A stretch of 64,000 nucleotides of DNA, taken from contig DVGB01000044.1 in the NCBI GenBank assembly GCA_018712955.1, positions 1 through 64,000 of the forward strand, given 5' to 3'. Under the pieces are notes generated by a model. The model saw nothing but the letters and a program-made list of their open reading frames with translations, was not told the DNA's origin and ran no database searches. Shown in pieces: positions 35,622 to 44,314 of the stretch (position 1 is its first letter; each line of letters begins with the position of its first letter). The DNA is from Candidatus Aveggerthella stercoripullorum. GTDB lineage: Bacteria > Actinomycetota > Coriobacteriia > Coriobacteriales > Eggerthellaceae. The translations under genes and the position numbers were made by a program.

Positions 35622-35650
35622 TTGAACACAAGATATTGTGGATATACTGT
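35622..35650 (+). promoter_or_regulatory. nrdG promoter overlapping an NrdR box
   Basis: TTGAAC (35622-35627) and TACTGT (35645-35650) are 17 bp apart; TATACT at 35643 is an alternative -10. NrdR box 2 occupies the spacer, an ideal position for repression. Confidence 0.6.
35626..35641. promoter_or_regulatory. NrdR box 2
   Basis: The core CAAGATATTG (35629-35638) within ACAC...GTGG matches the NrdR consensus at nine of ten core positions and keeps palindromic symmetry. Confidence 0.75.
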
Positions 35651-35813
35651 TGAAAAGTAGTTGAGAACTTCCGGAACAGCACGACAGGCTTCGCTGCGGC
35701 AGCAAACCTGCAGGAAGGTGCGCTCTTTTTCTTTTTTCGTGCCGTCACCGTGCGCGGCCTTCCGTCGCCTGCAGCCGCCCGCGCTGCGGGCGCCCTGTGC
35801 TACCATCGAGGGC

Positions 35814-36713
35814 ATGAAAATCGCAGGACTCCAAAAGCTCACGCTGCTCGACTACCCGGGCAAGACCGCTGCCACGGTATTCACGCCCGGGTGCAATTTC
35901 CGCTGTCCGTTCTGCCACAACGCGGACCTGGTGGCAGGCATCCCCCCTGCGCAAGAAGACGCCCTAGGCGTTCGAAAGCACCTATCCGTCACGCAGGGCG
36001 AAGGCGCTCGCCCCTCGAGCGCGCCGGAAGGCCCTCATGGCACAGCGGATATGCAGGGCAAAAAGAACCTCAGCGACCCCGCCGATTGCGAATGTGCCGA
36101 GATGCCCTTCCCTTCCATCCCCGAAGAGACGTTCTTCGCCTTTCTGGAAAAACGGCACAGACTGCTGGACGGGGTGTGCGTAAGCGGCGGGGAGCCAACG
36201 CTCCAGCCCGAGCTGGCCGCATTCTGCGCGCGCGTGAAGAACGCCGGTTTCGACGTAAAGCTGGACACGAATGGGGCGAGACCCGCTGTGCTCCGGGCGC
36301 TTCTTTCGGACGGTTTGGTTGACTTCGTCGCCATGGACGTGAAAAACGCACCTGAGCGCTATGCGGAGACAGCAGGGGTGGCGGACCTTTCCCTTGCCTC
36401 CCTTGAGGAAAGCATGCTTCTGCTCCTGAGCGGGACCGTGCCGTTCGAATTCCGCACGACCGTCGTGCGCGAGCTGCACTCCCCTGCCGACCTGCAATCC
36501 CTCGCCTGCTGGATTGCCCGCCTGGCGCAAACCGCAGGTGTACAAACCGCCGATGTGACGTGGCATCTTCAGTCTTTCGAAGATGCCCCAACCGTTCTTG
36601 CCGGGGAAAAGGTCCTTTCGCCGTGGCGGGACGACGAACTGCGCAATCTCGTTCCTTCCCTCAGAGAGATCCTTCCGCGCACGTCCTTGCGCGGTATCGA
36701 CGAATCTCGATAA
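35814..36713 (+). CDS. nrdG: Anaerobic ribonucleotide reductase activating protein (radical SAM)
   Basis: A 299-residue radical-SAM enzyme that uses S-adenosylmethionine and a 4Fe-4S cluster to create the glycyl radical on NrdD. The cluster motif CNFRCPFC (Cys27, Cys31, Cys34) is intact, followed by the SAM-binding SGGEPTL (about 124-130) and DTNGARP. About 55 residues (45-100), glycine-, serine- and charge-rich with CEC near 92-94, are inserted between the cluster and the next conserved block. The start (ATG 35814) has only a weak GAGGG directly before it. It is divergent from nrdD and shares its NrdR boxes. Confidence 0.92.
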   Translation: MKIAGLQKLTLLDYPGKTAATVFTPGCNFRCPFCHNADLVAGIPPAQEDALGVRKHLSVTQGEGARPSSAPEGPHGTADMQGKKNLSDPADCECAEMPFPSIPEETFFAFLEKRHRLLDGVCVSGGEPTLQPELAAFCARVKNAGFDVKLDTNGARPAVLRALLSDGLVDFVAMDVKNAPERYAETAGVADLSLASLEESMLLLLSGTVPFEFRTTVVRELHSPADLQSLACWIARLAQTAGVQTADVTWHLQSFEDAPTVLAGEKVLSPWRDDELRNLVPSLREILPRTSLRGIDESR

Positions 36714-37317
36714 GAACGCGCACCCGCCCCCCTGTTTTTCCTCCTGCGTCCGTCGACACCGCCCTCGCGCTGTCCGCCTGCCTTTTGCCCGACTGTTTGG
36801 CGCCGCAGTGTGGATGAGCACCTCTTCGGTCCGTCACAAGCGGGAAGACAAGCGGTGTTTCGCTCCCCCCAACTCTCTTCCCTTGTGCCGTCCCCAACCG
36901 CAAAGCGAACAATTCCTGCATTTTCTCTCGATTTTGCCGCCTGCCATCCAACCTTATCCGCTTACCGCCACTGTTTTTCTCCAAACAATTTGTAGTTTCC
37001 ACAAAGGCGCGTGAACAGGACTTTGTTTACCCTTTCAAATTTCTTCCAACCGACCGCGCGGTACCTAGAATACGAGGTGTCAATCGTTTGATGCGAACCC
37101 TTTTGGAGCTCGAAGCCCCGGTGCCAATCGCCGGGGCTTCGTGTTCGCTAGGATGCTTTTTCGTTTTCGACCACCGCAAAAAGCACGCGCAGACCGCACC
37201 GGACAGGAGATACGGCGCCGTCCGCAAGGAGGCGCGCACGACTTCTCAGCGCGGTCTCCGCCCGTTGCCTGGTCAAGGCCGCATCAGGTCACTCGAGGGA
37301 AAGGGGGCACGCTCACC
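36714..37317 (+). promoter_or_regulatory. 604-bp gene-free leader region with promoter and hairpin
   Basis: I see no gene here. A possible promoter (TTCCAA at 37044-37049, 16 bp, TAGAAT at 37066-37071) would start a transcript that meets a perfect 11-bp hairpin (37112-37122 with 37132-37142) after about 35 bases. That leaves roughly 175 bases before the downstream MFS start. The hairpin lacks a clear T run. It may be an attenuator or the end of a short RNA; alternatively it terminates nrdG read-through. Confidence 0.4.
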
Positions 37318-38664
37318 GTGCAAAGCTTCTGCAAGAACAACCGTCGCTATCTGTATGCTGCAGTCGGATTCGTCCTGCTGCTTTTCCTGGGGCTTATCTA
37401 CTCGTGGTCCGTGTTCATCGGGCCTCTTGAGGCGGATTTCGGCTGGGAACGCTCCCAGACGTCCTCGATTTTCACTATCTCCATCCTCTTTTTCTGGCTG
37501 GGGAACGTTGCGTCCGGCTTTACAAGCGAACGGCTCTCGCCGCGTGCCACCATCTTGATCGCCGCCGCATGCGCCGTCGCCGGATTCGCCGCCTCGTCCT
37601 TCACGACTTCGCTGCCCTGGATATACGTGTCCTACGGCGTGCTCTGCGGCTTCGCAGTGGGAATGGGGTCTAACGGCGTCCTTTCGTGCGTGCTCGGCTG
37701 GTTCCCCGGCCGCCAGGGCATCGCTTCTGGTGCGCTCATGATGGGCATCGGCCTAGGTAGCCTGGTGCTCGGCCCTGTCGTCACCTCGCTGCTCGGCAGC
37801 GTCGGCTGGCGCGGCGCTTTCCTGGCGCTTGCCGTCGCTTTCGGCGCGCTCATGGTCGTCGGCGCGCTTATTCTCCGCGCCCCCGAACGCCAGAGCAATA
37901 TGGTCGAGACGACGCTCAAAGACTCACGCCGCACGACGGAACAGAACGCTCCCGCACGCGCACTTGAGCGCGCTGAAAGCGAAACCCGCGAATTCACCGC
38001 TCCGGAAATGCTGCGCACGCGCGCCTTCTGGACGTTCATGCTGTGGGCCGTGCTTATCGGTACGGGCGGCCTGGCGCTCATCAGCAACGCTGTGCCCGCT
38101 GCACAGGATGTGCTTCTCGGCTCTATGGACGAAGCAGCCGCCCTCATGACCGCCACCATGGCCATGGGCAGTATCTCCGCCTTCAACGGTTTTGGGCGCC
38201 TCGCATCCGGCTTCCTCTGGGACCGCAAAGGATGCCGCTTTGTGACCGTGCTGATTTCGAGCGTCTACGCCGTGTCCATGGCCGCCTGCGCGTTCGGTGC
38301 CGCCACCGGTACGTTCGCAGCTGTCGTCGCCGGCTTTATCGCGCTGGGCACCGCCTACGGCGCTTCCATTGCCACCACGTCCGCCATGATCGGTAGCGTG
38401 TTCGGCCAGCGCCATTACGGCATGAACTATGCGTGCGCACTGGCAAACATGGTTCTGGCTGCCTGCATCGGGCCGACGATCTCGGGCGCCGTCCATGCGT
38501 CGACCGGCAGCTACTTCGCCGCGTACGCTGTGTTCTTCGCGCTTGCGGTCGCCTCCGCCGTCGTCGCGCTCTGGATGCGCGTCCCGCACCGCGCTGCCAA
38601 GCAGAAGAACGCACCGCTTTCGCCCGCGAAGGCCGCGCGTTCCGACGCAGGCGCTTCGCGCTAA
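37318..38664 (+). CDS. MFS transporter, oxalate/formate antiporter (OFA)-like
   Basis: A 448-residue, twelve-helix major facilitator. The N-terminal LGLIYSWSVFIGPLEADFGWERSQ block is typical of the OFA branch (OxlT-like), as is the C-terminal NYACALANMVLAACIGPTISG. Substrates of OFA relatives include oxalate, formate and other monocarboxylates; none is proven here. The start is probably GTG at 37318 (VQSFCKNN), because the upstream reading is arginine/proline-rich and unlike a transporter, with a purine-rich stretch about 12 bases ahead. It faces a PucR-type regulator across a shared terminator. Confidence 0.85.
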   Translation: MQSFCKNNRRYLYAAVGFVLLLFLGLIYSWSVFIGPLEADFGWERSQTSSIFTISILFFWLGNVASGFTSERLSPRATILIAAACAVAGFAASSFTTSLPWIYVSYGVLCGFAVGMGSNGVLSCVLGWFPGRQGIASGALMMGIGLGSLVLGPVVTSLLGSVGWRGAFLALAVAFGALMVVGALILRAPERQSNMVETTLKDSRRTTEQNAPARALERAESETREFTAPEMLRTRAFWTFMLWAVLIGTGGLALISNAVPAAQDVLLGSMDEAAALMTATMAMGSISAFNGFGRLASGFLWDRKGCRFVTVLISSVYAVSMAACAFGAATGTFAAVVAGFIALGTAYGASIATTSAMIGSVFGQRHYGMNYACALANMVLAACIGPTISGAVHASTGSYFAAYAVFFALAVASAVVALWMRVPHRAAKQKNAPLSPAKAARSDAGASR

Positions 38665-38735
38665 TACCGCCCATTCGCTCGCAGGACGCCATCCCGCGCT
38701 ACGCGCTCTCTCCCCCCGAGCGTCCCTGCGTTTCC

Positions 38736-38793
38736 AACGCCCCCTTGGCTCTCCCGTGGCAGCACTATTTTGCCAGCCCGCCAAGGGGGCGTT
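38736..38793. terminator. Bidirectional terminator between convergent genes
   Basis: The arms 38736-38749 and 38780-38793 form a 14-bp stem around a 30-base loop, between the MFS gene and the PucR-type gene. Confidence 0.75.
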
Positions 38794-38848
38794 CTCGTGC
38801 GAACACCCTTGGCCTGTGCGTCGAGCCAACGCGAGCGTTTGCCCGACG

Positions 38849-40060
38849 CTACTGTTCTGCTTGCTTTGCCATGCCGCGGCGCGCATCGCGCAAACGGCAC
38901 AGCAGGCACAAGAGCTCAAAATTGAGTCCGATTCCTGCACCGAAACGCTTTTCTTTGAAATAGTCCTTCACGGTAGAAATGCGGTAGCGAACCGTGTTCT
39001 CGTGCACAAAGAGCGCCTCTGCTGCCAACTTCGTCGACATGCCGACACATGCGTAGACACGCACGGTCTCCGCGTATTCGGTGCCCGCCTCTTCATCATG
39101 CTGTTTGAGCAGGCTGAACGCTTGCTGGTAGACGCGCTCAAGGCGATCTCGGTTGCGCCCTTCGAGCAGAATGCCTAAAAATCCCAGGTCGTCGAACGCT
39201 ACGATACGCTCCGCCTCCGACACCGCTCTCGACACGGCCAGCGCCTGGCCCGCCTCAGTGCAGCATTCCGGCAGCGAAAGCAGCGAATCATGGAATCCGC
39301 CCAAGCCCAAATGCCACGACCCATCCGGCGCACGGTGTTCGAGCGCACGAAGGAAGCGCTCAGCCCGCGCGCGAAGAGCCCGTTCGAGGTCGGATTCGCC
39401 GTCAAGCAGCGCGATAGCCACATATCTGCCTGCCACGAAAAAGCCGTGCGGGAACCCCGCCTCGCGCGCAGCCTCGCGAAACGGCCCGATGCCTTTCCCC
39501 GCCGTCGGCATTTCCGCCCCATACACGACGGCGACGCCGTATGGCCGCGTGACCTGCCATCCAAGCCCCGCAACGTTCGCGCGCAAAACCCGCCAGTCTT
39601 CGCGCCCAAGGGCAATATCGCGCAAGACGACGTCGGCACGGACGTCCTCGCCCTCCGTCGGCGCTCCGTCGGCGTTGAAGAGCTCAAAGTACACGTCGCT
39701 GATTATCTGCGCAGGCTCGCTGTCAAAGGGCGGCACGATGATAGGGAACGCCAATTCGTCAGCACGCTGCAAAGCACGTGCAGGCACCGCGGAAACGTAA
39801 CGCCCCAGCTTTATCACCAGCCCCGGCACCCCACGGTCGACGAACGATTCGATCAAGCCTGCCCATTCCTGGTCCGAACAGGACGCGAACGCACGGGCGT
39901 TGTTGATAATGAGCTTGCGCGCCGTAAGCCATTCGATGCTGTCCAGGCTTTCCATCAAACCGATGCCGTCAACTTCGTTCGAAAGCCCTGCCCGGCCGGC
40001 GATCAGGCGCGCTTCGCGCAAGCCTGGCAGCTCGAGCACGCGTGCGACCGAAATAGCCAT
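38849..40060 (-). CDS. PucR-family transcriptional regulator
   Basis: A 403-residue regulator. Residues 1 to about 130 form the purine-catabolism (PucR) sensor domain (VARVLELPGLREARLIAGRAGL...IEWLTARKLIINN). The middle is a degenerate GGDEF-like region, and the C-terminal helix-turn-helix reads LAAEALFVHENTVRYRIS (HTH_30). Such proteins sense small metabolites and control catabolic or transport genes. The convergent OFA-type transporter is a neighbour but not clearly a target. AGGGGG precedes the ATG at 40060. It is monocistronic. Confidence 0.9.
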   Translation of the reverse strand: MAISVARVLELPGLREARLIAGRAGLSNEVDGIGLMESLDSIEWLTARKLIINNARAFASCSDQEWAGLIESFVDRGVPGLVIKLGRYVSAVPARALQRADELAFPIIVPPFDSEPAQIISDVYFELFNADGAPTEGEDVRADVVLRDIALGREDWRVLRANVAGLGWQVTRPYGVAVVYGAEMPTAGKGIGPFREAAREAGFPHGFFVAGRYVAIALLDGESDLERALRARAERFLRALEHRAPDGSWHLGLGGFHDSLLSLPECCTEAGQALAVSRAVSEAERIVAFDDLGFLGILLEGRNRDRLERVYQQAFSLLKQHDEEAGTEYAETVRVYACVGMSTKLAAEALFVHENTVRYRISTVKDYFKEKRFGAGIGLNFELLCLLCRLRDARRGMAKQAEQ

Positions 40061-40153
40061 GGAAACCCCCTCTATCCCTCAGGCAAGAAACTGCCATGAA
40101 AGCCCTTCGTCCGCAAGCCGAAACCTCAAGTCCTCGGCATCGGAACGGCAGGC

Positions 40154-41995
40154 CTATTCGCCCACCAGCTCCGCAAGCTCCATCCACTCCAGCTCAAGTT
40201 CGTCCTTCTGGGCGTTCAGGTCGGCTATCTTCGCCTGGATCTCCCCCAACGCCACGTAGTCGGACGGGTCGACCGCGCCCATCTCTTCCTTTGCCTTGGC
40301 AATCTTGCTTTCCAGCGTGCCTATCTTGCGCATGTTCGAGGACATGGTCTTTTTCATGTGGCGCAGCTCGTTGTTGGAGAGGCCGGAGGCACTGTTGCCC
40401 GCCAATCCGGACGACGCTCCGCTTCCCGAAACGGACGTTTCTGCCGCATTCGACCCCACCATCTCGGCGAACGTGAGGTCGTTCGCGCGCGCACGGGCAT
40501 CGGCCATGCGCAGGTATTCGTCCACACCCCCTGGAAGGTGCACCACCTTGCCGTCCACCAGCGCAAACTGGTCGTCGGTCACACGTTCCATAAGATAGCG
40601 GTCGTGCGTGACCAGGAGCAGCGTTCCCGGCCATGCGTCGAGCAAATCTTCCATAACGGCCAGCATGTCCGTGTCGAGGTCGTTGCCCGGCTCGTCGAGG
40701 ATGAGCACATTTGGCTCGTCCAGCAAGATGAGCATGAACTGCAGACGGCGCTTCTGGCCGCCAGAAAGGTCTTTCACGCGCGCGTTCAAGTGCTCTTTCT
40801 TGAAACCCAGCCGCTCGATCATCTGGCCGGGAGAAAGCTCGCGGCCGTCCACGACATAGCGCGTCTTATAGCGGCCGAGCACTTCGCGGACGCGGTCTTC
40901 AGCATACTGGTTGAGCTCCTGCAGCTGCTGGGACAGCATGGCAAACTTCACCGTCTGCCCCACTTTCACGGTTCCGGAGTCCGGCGCAAGCTCACCGCGC
41001 AAGATGCGCAGCAGCGTGGTCTTCCCCACCCCGTTTTCGCCCAGGATGCCGTAGCGGTCACCCGGGCCGATAAGCCAGGTACAACGGTCGAGCACCGTGC
41101 GGTCGCCCATGCGCTTGGACGCGTTCTCCATGTCGATGACGCGCTTGCCCAGACGCTGCATGGCCATCTGCTTCAGTTGGATGGTGTCGCGCACCGGCGG
41201 TTCGGCAGCAATAAGCTCGCGGGCCGCGTCGATGCGGAATTTCGGCTTCGTACCGCGCGCCTGCGGGCCGCGGGCAAGCCATGCAAGCTCTTTGCGCAGG
41301 ATGTTTTGGCGCTTCCGCTCCGCCACGTACGCCTGGCGGTCGCGCTCCACGCGCTGCTGGATGTAAGCGGAGTAGCCGCCTTCGAAAGGCTCTACCATGC
41401 CATCGTGGACTTCCCACATGGACAAGCACACCTCGTCCAAGAACCAGCGGTCGTGCGTGACGAGCAAAAGAGCTCCTTCGCCATCGCGCCAGCGACGTTT
41501 CAGGTGCTCTGCCAGCCAGGCGATAGCGCGGACGTCCAGATGGTTCGTCGGCTCGTCGAGCATGAGGATGTCCCAGCTGCCCACCAGAAGGCGAGCCAGG
41601 TCTACGCGACGGCGCTGCCCGCCCGAAAGGCTGCCCACCGTCCCTGTCCAGGGCACGTCGGAAAGCAAGCCTGCGATGACATCGCGCGCGGAAGCGTCGG
41701 ATGCCCACTCGTACTCAGGGCGATCCCCTACCACTTCATGGGCAACCGTCTGGTCAGGATCGAGCGCGTCGACCTGGCCGAGCAGACCCACGCTCACGCC
41801 GCTGCGGCGTACGATGCGGCCCGCATCCGGTTCGTAAGCGTCAGCCAAAACGGAAAGCAGAGTGGATTTGCCGTCGCCGTTGCGTCCGACGATGCCGATG
41901 CGGTCGCCCTCCATGATGCCGATGGTGACTTCGTCGAGCACCGTCTTCGCCGGAAAATCCACCGTGACCTTTTCGCTCCCCAACAACAGCGCCAC
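40154..41995 (-). CDS. ABC-F family ATPase (Uup-like)
   Basis: A 613-residue cytosolic protein with two ABC ATPase domains and no membrane helices. Walker A sites are GRNGDGKST and GENGVGKTT. Signature motifs are LSGGQRRRVDLARLL and LSGGQKRRLQF. Walker B regions are LMLDEPTNHLD and LILDEPGNDLD. An inter-domain linker contains LARGPQARGTKPKFR. The C-terminus has a helical, charged tail (about 540-610) as in Uup. ABC-F proteins act on ribosomes or on DNA-repair intermediates, and the exact role here is unknown. The start is GTG at 41995. Confidence 0.92.
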   Translation of the reverse strand: MALLLGSEKVTVDFPAKTVLDEVTIGIMEGDRIGIVGRNGDGKSTLLSVLADAYEPDAGRIVRRSGVSVGLLGQVDALDPDQTVAHEVVGDRPEYEWASDASARDVIAGLLSDVPWTGTVGSLSGGQRRRVDLARLLVGSWDILMLDEPTNHLDVRAIAWLAEHLKRRWRDGEGALLLVTHDRWFLDEVCLSMWEVHDGMVEPFEGGYSAYIQQRVERDRQAYVAERKRQNILRKELAWLARGPQARGTKPKFRIDAARELIAAEPPVRDTIQLKQMAMQRLGKRVIDMENASKRMGDRTVLDRCTWLIGPGDRYGILGENGVGKTTLLRILRGELAPDSGTVKVGQTVKFAMLSQQLQELNQYAEDRVREVLGRYKTRYVVDGRELSPGQMIERLGFKKEHLNARVKDLSGGQKRRLQFMLILLDEPNVLILDEPGNDLDTDMLAVMEDLLDAWPGTLLLVTHDRYLMERVTDDQFALVDGKVVHLPGGVDEYLRMADARARANDLTFAEMVGSNAAETSVSGSGASSGLAGNSASGLSNNELRHMKKTMSSNMRKIGTLESKIAKAKEEMGAVDPSDYVALGEIQAKIADLNAQKDELELEWMELAELVGE

Positions 41996-42213
41996 CCGGC
42001 ATCCCTCTTTCTTTCGTTCTCGACACGCCTTTTGCAGTCCCTGTAGAAAATGGCCTGATTCCCGGAACGATTATACGGCAAGGCCCTCCCACCAAAACGC
42101 ATGCCACAGGAGCTTCAGGAAGGTGGCAGAACGCAAAAGCGCGCACGTTGGAAGAGGTGGCGGCAAAGCCTTTCGGCTTGGCGAGCCACCTTACTGAAAC
42201 AATAGTGGAATAA

Positions 42214-42239
42214 ACGCGCTGCGTTCTCAAGCAGCGCGT
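42214..42239 (-). terminator. Terminator of the GntR regulator gene
   Basis: A 9-bp GC stem (42214-42222 with 42231-42239) follows the stop by three bases, with a T-rich run on the minus strand. Confidence 0.8.
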
Positions 42240-42242
42240 CTT

Positions 42243-42890
42243 TTACCACGCAACGAACGGCGCGTTGTCGATGCTCCAGTGAACGTCGCGAATGTAATCT
42301 TGGACGCGATCGCGCTCATGGGCAGACAGCAAGCGAACTATCTCAGCGTGCTCTTCGTTCGCTTTCATCAAAAGCACGTGCGCGGTCTCGGCGTCGACGC
42401 TTTCATACTCGCGCTTCATGAAGAAACGGTTCAGCTGCGTGATGTAGGCGATGAGCCTTGCGTTCCCGCACCGCTGTACGTAGTAGTCGTGGAATTCGCG
42501 CTGAAGATCGTCGTATTTTTTGACCAGGCCCTTTTCTATCGCCAAGTTCATGGACTCGCACAAAAACTGCAGTTGCGAGCAATCTTCATCCGTCAGATGC
42601 TCAGACGCAAGCCAGGCGGCACGACCGTCGAGCGGCCCCAGGATTTCGAAAATCTCCCGCGCGCTTTCGTCGTCTACCCGTTTGACGCGGAATCCTTTAC
42701 GCGGCAAGTTCTCCAGATAGCCGTCGCCCGCAAGCTGAATGAGCGCTTCGCGCACCGGCGTGCGGCTAACGTTGAGCGCATCGCAAATCTGCTGTTCGGA
42801 AACTTTGTCTCCTCCGCCCAGCCGACCGCCGTCAATGAGCTCGGCAATGTAGTCGTACACATGGTCTTTCAGAGAACGATACTGTTCCAT
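42243..42890 (-). CDS. GntR/FadR-family (FCD) transcriptional regulator
   Basis: A 215-residue regulator with an N-terminal winged helix (SEQQICDALNVSRTPVREALIQLAGDGYL) and a C-terminal FCD all-helical ligand domain (about residues 80-210, with metal-type His residues in EFHDYYVQRCG and EEHAEIV). It diverges from the dimethylargininase-like gene. A palindromic ATAC-W-GTAT motif lies in front of each of the two genes, so it is the likely local regulator. AAAGGACGAGGG precedes the ATG at 42890. The ligand may be arginine or a methylarginine (inference). Confidence 0.9.
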   Translation of the reverse strand: MEQYRSLKDHVYDYIAELIDGGRLGGGDKVSEQQICDALNVSRTPVREALIQLAGDGYLENLPRKGFRVKRVDDESAREIFEILGPLDGRAAWLASEHLTDEDCSQLQFLCESMNLAIEKGLVKKYDDLQREFHDYYVQRCGNARLIAYITQLNRFFMKREYESVDAETAHVLLMKANEEHAEIVRLLSAHERDRVQDYIRDVHWSIDNAPFVAW

Positions 42891-42993
42891 CCCTCGTCCT
42901 TTCTAAAAGCTGCATACAGTCTATCATTCGGACAAAGTGGCTTGTGTGCAATTCCGTGGAACGGCGTGTTTCAACTATCACATGTTGTGTTTT

Positions 42994-43004
42994 GTATACT
43001 GTAT
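42994..43004. promoter_or_regulatory. GntR-type palindrome A (GTATACTGTAT)
   Basis: This carries the 9-bp palindrome ATAC-T-GTAT about 105 bases upstream of the GntR gene. The same core recurs in site B, upstream of the divergent gene. It is a candidate autoregulatory operator. Confidence 0.5.
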
Positions 43005-43163
43005 GTATCTTACTACTCTCTTGAGAATCGTCGAAGCACCGTACCTGCCTTTCATAAAGTGCTAATATAAAAAACCAGTTCAAAGGCACAGTGGGAAGGT
43101 TGTGCGCAATCTAGGATTATTTTGTCTCAAAACATTTTAAAAAATATTTGCTCTAATTGCTTG

Positions 43164-43189
43164 ATTGTATACAGTATCCAATATACAAT
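43164..43189. promoter_or_regulatory. GntR-type operator B with 8-bp inverted repeat
   Basis: ATTGTATA (43164-43171) and TATACAAT (43182-43189) are inverted repeats, with GTATACAGTAT (43167-43177) inside, the same core as site A. It lies about 135 bases before the hydrolase gene in a strikingly A/T-rich stretch (about 43080-43190). Confidence 0.55.
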
Positions 43190-43323
43190 GAGCACCGTCG
43201 AAAGGCGACGTAACAAGAGACAAGGAAATGCCTTGAGACGGGCGGCCGAAAAAGGCCGGGAGAGCAGGCAGAATGCCACTGCACCGGAGAACCAGACCGC
43301 CACGAAAGAGAGAGGAATCTATC

Positions 43324-44100
43324 ATGACCAAGTTCAGCCACGTCATCATCCGCCGTCCCGGCCGCTCCCTGAGCGATGGCATCACGAGCGCCCCGGAGCT
43401 CGGCCAGCCCATCTACGAGCGCGCCATCGAAGAGCATTACGACTACGAGCATGCGCTCGAGCAGTGCGGCGTCGACGTGACGGTCCTGCCCGCCCTGGAG
43501 CAGTATCCGGACTCCTGCTTCGTCGAGGATCCGGCAGTCATCACCCGCTGCGGCGCCATCATCACCAATCCCGGCGCTGACTCCCGTAACGGCGAAAAGG
43601 ACGAAATCGAGCCCGTCGTGCGCCGTTTCTTCGACGACGAGCATGTCAAGAAGATCGTCTCCCCCGGCACCCTTGACGGCGGCGACGTCATGATGGTGGG
43701 CGACCACTTCTATGTCGGCCGCTCCGCCCGTACCAACGAAGAGGGCATCCGCCAGTTCACGGAAATCCTGGAAGGCTGGGGCCTCTCCTGCTCCGAGGTT
43801 CCGCTGGAGGAAGTCCTGCACCTCAAGACCGGCGTGAACTACATCGAGGACAACAACATGCTCGTCTCCGGCGAGTTCATCGAGAAGCCTGATTTCGCCC
43901 AGTACAACAAGATCGTTGTCCCTGAAGAAGAGGCCTATGGCGCAAACTGCATCTGGGTCAACGGCACCGTCATCGTGGCCGAAGGCTACCCGACCGTCCT
44001 GAAGGCGGTCCAGGACCTGGGTTATAAGACGCTCGTGGTCGACACCTCTGAGTATCGCAAGGTCGACGGCGGTCTGTCCTGCCTCTCCCTGCGCTTCTAG
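43324..44100 (+). CDS. ddaH: Dimethylargininase-like amidinohydrolase (DDAH family)
   Basis: A 258-residue enzyme of the guanidine-modifying superfamily. Family members convert dimethylarginine to citrulline and dimethylamine. The expected residues are visible: the acidic pair in DSCFVEDPAVI (Glu68-Asp69), LDGGD (117-121), catalytic His166 in HLKTGVNYI and nucleophile Cys253 in GGLSCLSLRF. The short length matches DDAH rather than full arginine deiminase (about 400 residues), but a role on arginine itself cannot be excluded. The ATG at 43324 follows an AGAGAGG site. It is followed by a hairpin and an amino acid permease. Confidence 0.88.
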   Translation: MTKFSHVIIRRPGRSLSDGITSAPELGQPIYERAIEEHYDYEHALEQCGVDVTVLPALEQYPDSCFVEDPAVITRCGAIITNPGADSRNGEKDEIEPVVRRFFDDEHVKKIVSPGTLDGGDVMMVGDHFYVGRSARTNEEGIRQFTEILEGWGLSCSEVPLEEVLHLKTGVNYIEDNNMLVSGEFIEKPDFAQYNKIVVPEEEAYGANCIWVNGTVIVAEGYPTVLKAVQDLGYKTLVVDTSEYRKVDGGLSCLSLRF

Positions 44101-44133
44101 TCACTGTTTCGAGCCTTAGAAGCTCCTTTTGCC

Positions 44134-44170
44134 GGCAGCCCGCCTGAGCGGACCTCCTTGGCGGGCTGCC
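44134..44170 (+). terminator. 11-bp hairpin between hydrolase and permease
   Basis: The arms 44134-44144 and 44160-44170 pair perfectly over 11 bp, 34 bases past the hydrolase stop. No T run follows, so partial termination or mRNA-end protection is possible. Confidence 0.55.
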
Positions 44171-44314
44171 CCACCCTTCAAACACTTCTCCTTTAGCACG
44201 CCCGCCTCGCCTGGACGGTTATTTTCTGGCGTCTTTTCATCACGGGTGCCCGCGTGCTTTCTTTTTTGCGCCCAAATTCGGTGCAATTCGGTTCTTCGAA
44301 CGATTGGAGGAGGC

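Larger units (their letters stand above)
35479..35813. promoter_or_regulatory. nrdD/nrdG divergent control region
   Basis: A 335-bp intergenic region with an A/T-rich centre, unlike its GC-rich surroundings. It contains the two NrdR boxes and the nrdG promoter described separately. It is otherwise gene-free. Confidence 0.7.
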
